From UBA2982 sp040081395 (GTDB lineage Bacteria; Gemmatimonadota; Gemmatimonadetes; Longimicrobiales; Gaopeijiaceae), in NCBI GenBank assembly GCA_040081395.1, contig JBEBGN010000188.1, positions 1 through 5,845 on the forward strand: a stretch of 5,845 nt of DNA, read 5' to 3'. Numbering within the stretch: position 1 is the first letter of the stretch; the number at the start of each line of letters is the position of its first letter. The translations under genes and the position numbers were made by a program. Below, one piece after another: positions 1 to 5,211 of the stretch. The notes beneath the pieces are model-generated. The model had not been told where the DNA came from. It was given only the letters and a program-made list of their open reading frames with translations, and did not search any database.

Positions 1-22
1 TCCTCATCTCGGTCGCGACCAC

Positions 23-271
23 GTGAGAACGAAGCTCGTGCGCATCGGCAACTCGCGCGGGGTGCGCATCCCCAAGCCCTTCCTCGAGCAGGCGGGGCTC
101 GACGACGAGGTCGAGCTCCAAGTCGTCAGGTCGGGAATCATGATCCGCAGCATCGACGCGCCTCGGGCCGGATGGGCTGAGGCTGCCGAGCAGATCAGGA
201 CGCGGGGCACCGATGCATTGCTCGATGAGCCCCTGGCGACGGACTTCGACGAGGCAGACTGGGTGTGGTGA
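23..271 (+). CDS. mazE: MazE-type antitoxin (AbrB/SpoVT-like swapped-hairpin DNA-binding protein)
   Basis: This is the antitoxin of a type II MazEF module: it neutralises the MazF RNase encoded immediately downstream and, in known members, represses its own operon. The 82-residue protein opens with the hallmark of the family, a short strand followed by IGNSRGVRIPK (about residues 8-18), which forms the AbrB-fold DNA-binding N-terminus. The acidic C-terminal tail ends in FDEADWVW, which matches the Trp-rich acidic tail by which MazE proteins wrap around MazF. I chose the GTG at 23 because family members start only a few residues before the IGNS motif. The frame stays open to the left edge of the window, so an upstream start cannot be excluded, and no good Shine-Dalgarno sequence is visible in the 22 bases available. 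It overlaps mazF by 7 bp, which points to cotranscription. Any promoter lies outside the window. Confidence 0.88.
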   Translation: MRTKLVRIGNSRGVRIPKPFLEQAGLDDEVELQVVRSGIMIRSIDAPRAGWAEAAEQIRTRGTDALLDEPLATDFDEADWVW

Positions 272-594
272 CGTTACCGAGCCGTGGCGATGTCTTCCTC
301 GTCTCGCTCGATCCGACCAGGGGACACGAGATCAGGAAGGCCAGACCCTGTGTGGTCCTCTCCCCGAACGAGCTGAACGGGTCGTTGGGCACGTTCATCG
401 TGGCTCCTATGACCACTGGCGGGCACGCGTATCCGTTCCGCCTCGCGTGCCGGTTCGACGGTAAAGACGGATTCGTGGTCCTCGATCAACTACGTACCGT
501 CGACCGACGGCGCCTCGTGAAGCGGCTCGGGCGCCTCACGCCGGTCACGCTCGCCAAGGCGCTCGGCGGGCTTCGCGAGATGTTCGCTGAGTAG
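265..594 (+). CDS. mazF: MazF/PemK-family toxin, mRNA interferase
   Basis: This is the toxin of the MazEF pair, predicted to be a cytoplasmic sequence-specific endoribonuclease that cleaves mRNA and halts growth when MazE is degraded. At 109 residues it is full length for the family. Recognisable elements are RGDVF at residues 7-11, the active-site loop ending RP at 27-28, VVLSPNELN at 30-38, and APMTT at 47-51. By alignment to known MazF proteins, R27 and T50 correspond to the catalytic Arg and Thr. HAYPF and VVLDQLRTVD follow, as in E. coli MazF. No disabling change is seen, so the toxin looks active. Translation can begin at GTG 265 or at the adjacent GTG 268, whose last two bases begin the mazE stop (GTGA). 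A GAGG at 251-254 slightly favours 265. Either start implies translational coupling. The target sequence cannot be read from the protein. Confidence 0.93.
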   Translation: MVTLPSRGDVFLVSLDPTRGHEIRKARPCVVLSPNELNGSLGTFIVAPMTTGGHAYPFRLACRFDGKDGFVVLDQLRTVDRRRLVKRLGRLTPVTLAKALGGLREMFAE

Positions 595-616
595 CGAGCA
601 TGACCAGCCCGAGACC

Positions 617-982
617 CTACCGCACCCGCCCCTTTGTAGCCACGAACGCGCGACGTAGCCGCCGCTGCTCGGCGAAGATCGTCGCATAAGGCACGCCGCC
701 GGCGGTGAACCGAACCGCCACGATGTGACCGTTCACACGTGCGACCGTCCCCACCACGTCGTGCTCGCCTTCCTCCCTGAAGAGGACGCGCCCGCGCAGA
801 TCGCATCCGACAGGCGGGGGCGGAACGTCCGCCGGAACGGAGTACCGTAGGCCCGACTCGGAGAGATCGAGCACCTCGTATTCCATCTCGCCCACGCGGA
901 GGGCGGGGCGTTCGGTGCGCGGGAAGTCGATGCGGTAAGTCCCGCGCTGATTGCGCTCCGCAGTCGGTTCGCGCTCCGCCAT
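617..982 (-). CDS. PilZ domain protein (predicted cyclic-di-GMP receptor)
   Basis: This 121-residue protein is a stand-alone PilZ domain, a fold that binds cyclic-di-GMP and usually passes that signal to motility, surface or polysaccharide functions. Both signature motifs are visible: an RxxxR element (RGTYR, residues 13-17) and a DxSxxG element (DLSESG, residues 39-44). The run from YRIDFP through LDLSESGLRYSV and the C-terminal EQRRLRR are typical of short PilZ proteins. There is no signal peptide or membrane segment, so it should be cytosolic. It begins 8 bp after the stop of the secreted protein encoded at 1593-991 and is preceded by GGAGGAG, so the two genes are probably cotranscribed. 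Its own stop faces mazF with only 22 bp between them and no terminator hairpin. The binding motifs look intact, but the pathway it controls cannot be deduced. Confidence 0.87.
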   Translation of the reverse strand: MAEREPTAERNQRGTYRIDFPRTERPALRVGEMEYEVLDLSESGLRYSVPADVPPPPVGCDLRGRVLFREEGEHDVVGTVARVNGHIVAVRFTAGGVPYATIFAEQRRLRRAFVATKGRVR

Positions 983-990
983 GTCCCTGC

Positions 991-1593
991 CTACTCCTCC
1001 ACCACCGCGCTGAACGAGCCCGACCAGGTCGCATCGCCCGTGCGCGCGTTGTCCGCGACCAGGAAGCCGGCGAGCTCGAACGAGCCCGTGACCGTCGCGG
1101 CATCGACGCCGAGGATCTCGATCGCACCGGACTGGCCCATCACCATCGCGTTCTCCGCGGTCGACCGCACCGCCCCCCAGACGTAGAACGAGCGCACGCC
1201 GGAGGTCTGCTCCTCCTCCATGGCGCTCATGGAGAGCTGCGTGATGGGATACCGGCCCGTCGCGAGATCGCCGCCGAACCAGCCAAACACGAGGCAGTGC
1301 CCCTCCAGCGCGTCGTCGTACTGCTCGAGCGAGAGGAACGTCCCCTCAGCCGTGCGACTGAGGATAGCGGTGCCGGCGAGCGCATCCGCCGCGCGCCGAA
1401 TGGTCGACTCGGAACCCACGGTCTCACCCTGCCTGCGCGGGTTACACGCGAACGCCATCTCGAGACCCATCGACTGAGCCTCCGCCTCCTCGCGGGTGAG
1501 CGCGGGAGCGGTGGGGGCTTGAGCGTGCGCGGCTCGCGGGGCCATGAGTCCGAGGACCGCGGCCGCGAACAGGGGGAGGACAGGTCTGTGCAT
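991..1593 (-). CDS. Exported protein of unknown function
   Basis: I do not recognise a named family for this 200-residue protein. It starts with a clear Sec signal peptide: an Arg at residue 3, a hydrophobic stretch at about residues 5-18, and an AHA|Q cleavage site near 24/25. There is no lipobox cysteine, so a periplasmic or secreted location is predicted. The mature part has two cysteines, C50 and C100, which could form a disulphide. The C-terminal third (about residues 155-200) contains alternating beta-strand segments such as AIEILG, TVTGSFELAGFLV and TWSGSFSAVV, which resemble small beta-sandwich lipid- or ligand-binding domains of the DUF6252 style; this resemblance is weak. The ATG at 1593 fits the signal peptide and is preceded at six bases by TAGGTT. 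The gene is followed at 8 bp by the PilZ gene, suggesting a two-gene transcript. Confidence 0.78.
   Translation of the reverse strand: MHRPVLPLFAAAVLGLMAPRAAHAQAPTAPALTREEAEAQSMGLEMAFACNPRRQGETVGSESTIRRAADALAGTAILSRTAEGTFLSLEQYDDALEGHCLVFGWFGGDLATGRYPITQLSMSAMEEEQTSGVRSFYVWGAVRSTAENAMVMGQSGAIEILGVDAATVTGSFELAGFLVADNARTGDATWSGSFSAVVEE
994..1000 (-). promoter_or_regulatory. Shine-Dalgarno sequence of the PilZ gene
   Basis: Read on the minus strand, GGAGGAG occupies the last codons of the upstream exported-protein gene, just before its TAG stop and 11 bases before the PilZ ATG at 982. It supports that start and explains how the downstream gene of the pair is translated. The spacing is slightly long. 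The contrast with the first gene of the unit, which has no such site, is notable. Confidence 0.6.
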
Positions 1594-1599
1594 GCGGCC

Positions 1600-1628
1600 A
1601 ACCTACCCCGGAGGGCCGATTTCGTCAT
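1600..1628 (-). promoter_or_regulatory. Candidate promoter of the 1593-617 unit, leaderless geometry
   Basis: On the minus strand a hexamer ATGACG (1623-1628) resembling the -35 consensus (4 of 6 bases) is separated by exactly 17 bp from TAGGTT (1600-1605), which fits a TANNNT -10 box. Only six bases (1594-1599) separate that box from the ATG at 1593, so transcription would start at or next to the start codon, giving a leaderless mRNA. No Shine-Dalgarno sequence competes with this reading. It is inferred from sequence only. Confidence 0.45.
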
Positions 1629-1633
1629 GGAGA

Positions 1634-1652
1634 GGGCCCGTTTCCCGGGCCC
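1634..1652. promoter_or_regulatory. Perfect inverted repeat, candidate operator of the orphan antitoxin gene
   Basis: GGGCCCG (1634-1640) and CGGGCCC (1646-1652) form a perfect 7-bp inverted repeat around a 5-base centre. It lies immediately upstream of the -10-like TATCTT at 1657 and of the antitoxin start at 1669, where the -35 contact of a promoter would fall. VapB-family antitoxins commonly bind palindromes at their own promoter, so an autoregulatory operator is the natural reading. It could also affect the divergent gene. It is not followed by a T tract, so it is not an intrinsic terminator on either strand. Confidence 0.45.
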
Positions 1653-1656
1653 AGTG

Positions 1657-1662
1657 TATCTT
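1657..1662 (+). promoter_or_regulatory. Candidate -10 box with leaderless spacing to the orphan antitoxin ATG
   Basis: TATCTT matches TANNNT and is followed by six bases (1663-1668) and then ATG 1669. The spacing puts the expected transcription start at the start codon. No Shine-Dalgarno sequence precedes the ATG and no recognisable -35 hexamer is present; the inverted repeat at 1634-1652 occupies that place. Confidence 0.4.
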
Positions 1663-1668
1663 CCGCGC

Positions 1669-1899
1669 ATGGTCAGGAAGACGATCACAATCGATACGGA
1701 AGCCTACGACGCCCTGCGCCGTCACAGGGGCCCGGGCGAGTCGTACTCGGACGTGATCAAGAGGCACTTCCTCGGCCGAGGTACCGGGAAGGACCTCGCC
1801 GGTATCGTCGCGGGCCTGGATATGAGCGAGCACACCCTGGATCAGGTGGACCGCCTCGTGGCTGCGCGGTCGAGGGACGAGGCTCGGCTCGCCGGTTGA
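1669..1899 (+). CDS. Orphan VapB-family antitoxin (DUF217-like)
   Basis: This 76-residue protein resembles the VapB antitoxins of family PF02697/DUF217. It opens VRKTITIDTEAYDAL, a beta strand then helix of ribbon-helix-helix style, and continues with the family signature GESYSDVIKRHF (about residues 23-34). The rest is charged and helical, as expected for a toxin-binding tail. Such antitoxins normally sit just before a PIN-domain VapC toxin, but here the next gene, 63 bp on, is a large outer-membrane protein, and the gene upstream is divergent and exported. It is therefore an orphan. ATG 1669 was chosen because family members start two or three residues before the KTI strand. An in-frame ATG at 1627 and a GTG at 1654 are possible but would add a tail not seen in the family and would run through the candidate operator and -10 box. 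It may act on a toxin elsewhere, or be a relic or a plain regulator. Confidence 0.78.
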   Translation: MVRKTITIDTEAYDALRRHRGPGESYSDVIKRHFLGRGTGKDLAGIVAGLDMSEHTLDQVDRLVAARSRDEARLAG

Positions 1900-1962
1900 T
1901 CCCCCCGGCACCCCGGGTCCATCTTCCGCTCCCCGCGGTCCCTGCCCCGTAGCCCCGAGTCC

Positions 1963-4245
1963 ATGAGCGTGCGCCGTACCCTCCGCGTCGTCGCGTTCGC
2001 CGGCGCCCTCTTCGCCATCGCCAGCGTTCGACCCGACGCCGCGGCCGCGCAGACCGTGCGCGCCGTGCGCGTCGCGGAGCCGCTCGCCATCGACGGCGTG
2101 CTCGACGAGCCGCTCTACTCGAGCACCGAGCCGGTGTCGGACTTCGTGCAGGCGCTCCCCGAGCAGGGGGGCGAGCCATCGGAGCGGACCGAAGCCTGGG
2201 TCGCATTCGATGACCAGAACGTCTACGTGTCGGCGCGCGTGCACGACAGCGCGCCGGAGAGCGCGTGGGTTGCGAACGAGATGCGGCGCGACGCGAGCGC
2301 GATCGAGCTGAACGACCAGTTCGGTGTGTTCTTCGATACCTACTCGGATCGCCGCAACGGCGTCGGCTTCTTCGTGAACCCGCTCGGCGGATTCACCGAT
2401 CTCCAGATCACCAACGAAGAGGACGCGAACCTCGACTGGAATCCCGTCACGCAGATCCGCACCGGTCGTTTCGAGGGCGGCTGGACGGTCGAGATGGCGA
2501 TCCCGTTCCGCTCGCTTCGCTACCGCGTGGGCGATGCGCCGCCGTGGGGCATCCAGATGCGGCGCGCCATCGTGCGCAACAACGAGTGGAACCACCTCAC
2601 CTCGCTGCCGTTCGCGGTGGTCGGGAACGGCACGCGCGGATCGATGCGCGTGTCGATGTACGGGACCCTCGACGGGCTGGTGCCCCCTCCCCCCGGCGGC
2701 CTGAAGCTCGACGTGAAGCCGTTCGGCATCTCGGGCCTGCGCACGGAGTTGGTCACCGCGCCCACGGTCGACAACGACGGCTGGGCGGATGCGGGGCTCG
2801 ACGTGAAGTGGGGGCTCTCCGAGAACGCAACTCTCGACCTGACCTACAACACCGACTTCGCGCAGGTCGAGGTCGACGAGCAGCAGGCGAACCTGTCCCG
2901 GTTCGGGCTCTTCTTCCCCGAGAAGCGGGACTTCTTCCTGGAGTCCCAGGGGATCTTCGAGTTCGGCAACGGCGGCCGCGGGCCGACGAGCGCCGGCGGG
3001 GGCGGACCTCCGGGCAGCTCGAACGTGACCAGTTCGGGACGCACGCGCGGTGGTCGCAGTGCCAACGCGCCGTCTCTGTTCTACAGCCGGCGCATCGGCC
3101 TCCAGAACGGGCTCGTGGTGCCCATCGAGTTCGGCGGCCGGCTGACCGGGAAGAGCGGAGCATTCGATGTGGGCGGCGTGGGCGTGCAGATGGATGGTGG
3201 CACGAGGTTTCAGGTAGCGCGCGTACGCCGCGACATCTTCTCGCGCAGCAGCATCGGCGTGCTCTTCGAGCAGAGCTCACAGTCTTCGGTCGGGACCACG
3301 GGCACGAACGAGCTCTACGGCGCGGATTACAACTTCGCGTTCTGGGAGAACATGCAGGTGTTCGGGTACTGGGCGACCACGCGCACCGACGGACTCGACG
3401 GAAACGATCAGAGCTATCGGGCCCGCGCCGGTTGGCGGGGCAACACCTGGAGCTGGTCGGCGGACTATGTGGTCGTACAGGACAACTTCAACCCGGAGCT
3501 CGGGTTCGTCCGTCGTTCGGACTTCCGCGAGACGAACCTGTTCATGCGCTGGAGCCCGCGCCTGCCCTGGATCCCGGGGCTGCGCAGGTTCAACCTCGCC
3601 CCCATCGCGACGTTCATCGAGAGCGCGAGCCTCGGCACCATGGAGACCCGCAACCGCGGGGGCCGCCTGGACTTCGAGTTCGAGAACGGCGACTGGCTGA
3701 TGTTCAACGCCAACGACGCCTACGAGCGGCTCGCCGACACCACGGTCATCTCGGGCGCGTCGATCCCGGACTGCGCCTACCGGTTCCGCGACATCGAGGC
3801 GACGTACTACTTCGGGCCGAGCCGCCGCCTGTCGGGAAGCGTGTCGGTCACACGCGGCGGGTTCTACGGCGGCACCGTGACGGGGGTCAGCGTCACCCAG
3901 GGACGCATCGAGGTGCTGCCGCAGCTCTCGGTGGAGCCGAGCCTGGAGCTGAACTGGATCGACCTGCCGAGCCTACAGACCAGCACCGGTCAGTTCAACC
4001 AGCACGTGCTCCGTACACGCGTGACCTACAGCCTGTCGCCGCGCATGTTCGTGAGCACGATCGCTCAGTACAACACCTCGAGCGATCTCTTCGGCGTGAA
4101 CGCGCGCCTGCGTTGGGAGTGGGCGCCGGGGAGCGAGCTGTTCGTGGTCTACACCGAGCGGCGCGACACCGACGTGCTCGACCGTTGGTCGGAGCTGGCC
4201 GGCCGCTCGTTCGTGGTGAAAGCGACCCGGCTGCTCAGGTTCTGA
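1963..4245 (+). CDS. Exported CBM9-like/DUF5916 outer-membrane protein
   Basis: This 760-residue protein belongs to the group annotated as carbohydrate-binding family 9-like proteins with DUF5916, whose biochemical role is not established. A Sec signal peptide covers about residues 1-29 (RR start, hydrophobic core, AAAA|Q cleavage). The CBM9-like domain starts with LAIDGVLDEPLY (41-52) and runs to about the PFRSLRY/WGIQMRR region near residue 205. The DUF5916 part follows and shows its most conserved block at 293-328 (LTYNTDFAQVEVD, then FFPEKRDFFLE), with LFYSRRIG at 372-379. Many amphipathic beta strands and a terminal Phe (RLLRF) indicate an outer-membrane barrel. A Gly/Ser/Pro-rich stretch at about 336-369 is probably an exposed loop. 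Full length for the family, with no frameshift. It has no partner in an operon; binding or passage of a polysaccharide or other nutrient is a guess. ATG 1963 is fixed by the signal peptide; no clear Shine-Dalgarno sequence is seen. Confidence 0.9.
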   Translation: MSVRRTLRVVAFAGALFAIASVRPDAAAAQTVRAVRVAEPLAIDGVLDEPLYSSTEPVSDFVQALPEQGGEPSERTEAWVAFDDQNVYVSARVHDSAPESAWVANEMRRDASAIELNDQFGVFFDTYSDRRNGVGFFVNPLGGFTDLQITNEEDANLDWNPVTQIRTGRFEGGWTVEMAIPFRSLRYRVGDAPPWGIQMRRAIVRNNEWNHLTSLPFAVVGNGTRGSMRVSMYGTLDGLVPPPPGGLKLDVKPFGISGLRTELVTAPTVDNDGWADAGLDVKWGLSENATLDLTYNTDFAQVEVDEQQANLSRFGLFFPEKRDFFLESQGIFEFGNGGRGPTSAGGGGPPGSSNVTSSGRTRGGRSANAPSLFYSRRIGLQNGLVVPIEFGGRLTGKSGAFDVGGVGVQMDGGTRFQVARVRRDIFSRSSIGVLFEQSSQSSVGTTGTNELYGADYNFAFWENMQVFGYWATTRTDGLDGNDQSYRARAGWRGNTWSWSADYVVVQDNFNPELGFVRRSDFRETNLFMRWSPRLPWIPGLRRFNLAPIATFIESASLGTMETRNRGGRLDFEFENGDWLMFNANDAYERLADTTVISGASIPDCAYRFRDIEATYYFGPSRRLSGSVSVTRGGFYGGTVTGVSVTQGRIEVLPQLSVEPSLELNWIDLPSLQTSTGQFNQHVLRTRVTYSLSPRMFVSTIAQYNTSSDLFGVNARLRWEWAPGSELFVVYTERRDTDVLDRWSELAGRSFVVKATRLLRF

Positions 4246-4251
4246 GGAGCG

Positions 4252-4806
4252 CTACAGTCCGAGGGCGAGTCCCAGCCGCGTGACGACCGTCGTCCCTTCG
4301 GCCTCCTGCTGCTCGTAGCGCTCCTTCCCGACCGTCGCGCCCAACTCGAGGTTCAGTCGCGAGCCGAGGCGGACGAGGAAGCCGCCCCCTCCGCTGACCG
4401 CCCCACCATCCACGCTGCGCGTGACGGACCCGATGGTGTACTCGGCCGTGAGCGCCATGAGGCGGCCCGCGACGTAGATCCCCACCACATCGCCGATCGA
4501 CCCCACGATGTAGCGCGGCTCGATGAAGGCGCCGCTGTAGGTGACGTCGACGCTGCGCGCGAGCAGCGTGTCCTCCACCCGGTGTCGCGTCCCCTGGAAG
4601 CCGAGCCCTAGCGAGAACGCGCTCGGGTTCCAGCGCCCCTGGAGCTCCATGCCGCCGCCGAAGCGGAGGTCCTCGTTCTGGATGCCGGTCAGCTCGACAC
4701 CGAGTGCGGAGAGCTGGACGGACCACCGCTGCGCGGTCTGGCCCTGCGCGGCGGGCACGGCAACCAGGAGGGCGGTGAACACCCCGAGAGACGCTCGGCG
4801 AAGCAT
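4252..4806 (-). CDS. Small outer-membrane beta-barrel protein
   Basis: This 184-residue protein has a Sec signal peptide (RR at residues 3-4, hydrophobic core at about 7-18, cleavage near AQG|Q at 22/23), then a series of alternating hydrophobic/polar strands joined by short turns, such as WSVQLSALGVEL, FSLGLGFQG, VVGIYVAGRLMAL, GGFLVRLG and LNLELGATVG. This is the pattern of an eight-stranded outer-membrane barrel of the OMP_b-brl (PF13505) kind. It ends in Leu rather than the common terminal aromatic residue. No cysteines or catalytic motif are seen, and no specific function can be assigned. The start is supported by AAGGAG upstream. The gene converges on the DUF5916 gene with 6 bp between stops, and its promoter must lie in the 150-bp region shared with vapB. 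Being next to another barrel gene may reflect a related envelope role, but they are on opposite strands. Confidence 0.77.
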   Translation of the reverse strand: MLRRASLGVFTALLVAVPAAQGQTAQRWSVQLSALGVELTGIQNEDLRFGGGMELQGRWNPSAFSLGLGFQGTRHRVEDTLLARSVDVTYSGAFIEPRYIVGSIGDVVGIYVAGRLMALTAEYTIGSVTRSVDGGAVSGGGGFLVRLGSRLNLELGATVGKERYEQQEAEGTTVVTRLGLALGL

Positions 4807-4816
4807 GGATCCTCTA

Positions 4817-4822
4817 CTCCTT
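4817..4822 (-). promoter_or_regulatory. Shine-Dalgarno sequence of the small outer-membrane protein gene
   Basis: On the minus strand AAGGAG lies 10 bases before the ATG at 4806. It is one of only two good ribosome-binding sites in the window and fixes this start. Its presence shows that this transcript has a leader, unlike the genes with TANNNT six bases before ATG. Confidence 0.6.
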
Positions 4823-4832
4823 CTGTGGTTCC

Positions 4833-4848
4833 GCCGCCCGAGGGCGGC
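4833..4848. repeat. Perfect 16-bp palindrome in the vapB/outer-membrane protein intergenic region
   Basis: GCCGCCC (4833-4839) and GGGCGGC (4842-4848) are perfect inverted arms around GA. On the minus strand it lies 26 bp before the outer-membrane protein start, where it could form a leader hairpin or a protein-binding site. No T tract follows on either strand, so it is not an intrinsic terminator. In DNA this GC-rich, a short palindrome of G and C may be chance. Confidence 0.3.
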
Positions 4849-4896
4849 CGTCGTGCCGAATGTGTGCCGGAATGGGGGCCGGAGGCCAGGAAATCC

Positions 4897-4925
4897 TTGG
4901 GGAGTGGAGGGTAGATAGGTAGATT
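4897..4925 (+). promoter_or_regulatory. Candidate sigma-70 promoter of vapBC
   Basis: TTGGGG (4897-4902) and TAGATT (4920-4925) are separated by 17 bp, the usual spacing. The -10 lies in a locally AT-rich island (about 4911-4940) that stands out in this GC-rich window. Transcription would start near 4932, leaving a leader of about 25 bases before ATG 4957. There is no evident Shine-Dalgarno sequence in that leader. Confidence 0.42.
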
Positions 4926-4942
4926 ATCGGTACCTTTCTACC
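4918..4942. promoter_or_regulatory. Candidate VapBC operator overlapping the -10 box
   Basis: GGTAGA (4918-4923) and TCTACC (4937-4942) form an inverted repeat. A second, overlapping one is CGGTA (4928-4932) with TACCG (4939-4943), and the palindrome GGTACC sits at 4929-4934. A direct repeat GTAGAT occurs at 4911-4916 and 4919-4924. VapB-VapC complexes are known to repress their own promoter by binding inverted repeats there, and this cluster covers the predicted -10 and start point. Which arms are used cannot be told by eye. Confidence 0.42.
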
Positions 4943-4956
4943 GGCAAGTCCTCCCA

Positions 4957-5211
4957 ATGCTGAACATCAAGAACCCGGAAGCCTACCGACTAGCCCGAGA
5001 ACTGGCCCTCGCGAGGGGCACGTCCCTCACGGAAGCCGTCACCACGGCCCTGGGCGAATCGCTGCGGTCCCAGCGAGAGCCCGAGGCTGGCATCGCGGCG
5101 CTCCTCGAAGAGGTTCGACAGGTCCAGGCCTTGGTCGCGTCCCTACCCGACCGTGACCGCCGGACGCCCGAGGAGATCCTAGGGTATGACGAGCACGGGC
5201 TCCCTCGCTGA
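4957..5211 (+). CDS. vapB: VapB-type antitoxin (PSK/Rv0623-like)
   Basis: This 84-residue antitoxin pairs with the PIN toxin that follows, binding its active site and, with it, the operon promoter. The opening LNIKNPEAYRLARELALARGTSLTEAVTTALGESL (residues 2-36) is typical of PF07704-type antitoxins: a short strand, then two helices of the ribbon-helix-helix DNA-binding fold. A middle helix (about 41-65) is followed by the conserved tail RTPEEILGYDEHGLPR, the usual toxin-contacting end. It belongs to a different family from the orphan VapB at 1669. ATG 4957 is placed exactly at the family's start. Its stop shares one base with the vapC start (TGATG), so the two are translationally coupled. It is complete and appears functional. 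Confidence 0.9.
   Translation: MLNIKNPEAYRLARELALARGTSLTEAVTTALGESLRSQREPEAGIAALLEEVRQVQALVASLPDRDRRTPEEILGYDEHGLPR

Noticed and set aside
486..1127. A 213-codon minus-strand frame overlapping the PilZ gene
   Set aside because: Arg/Ser-rich shadow frame without domain features; the PilZ frame has both signature motifs and a ribosome-binding site.
1297..1668. An upstream extension of the orphan antitoxin to a 200-residue protein
   Set aside because: The extension runs antisense through the exported-protein gene and the promoter region. Antitoxin similarity begins only at the Met encoded at 1669.
1900..1962. Possible remnant of a VapC toxin or a terminator after the orphan antitoxin
   Set aside because: The 63 bp hold only C-rich sequence with short chance palindromes. 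No PIN motif, no stem with a T tract.
1603..2595. A 330-codon antisense open frame across the orphan antitoxin and the start of the DUF5916 gene
   Set aside because: It is rich in Arg, His and Glu, typical of an antisense shadow of a coding strand, and it covers two well-supported genes and a promoter region.
2265..4283. A 672-codon open frame overlapping the DUF5916 gene in another frame on the same strand
   Set aside because: It is extremely Arg/Pro/Ala-rich, has no fold-like pattern and is explained by the lack of stop codons in GC-rich DNA. The frame at 1963 has a signal peptide and conserved blocks.
4874..4887. Short GGCC-GGA-GGCC repeat in the intergenic region before vapB
   Set aside because: Four-base arms of G and C are expected by chance in DNA of this composition.
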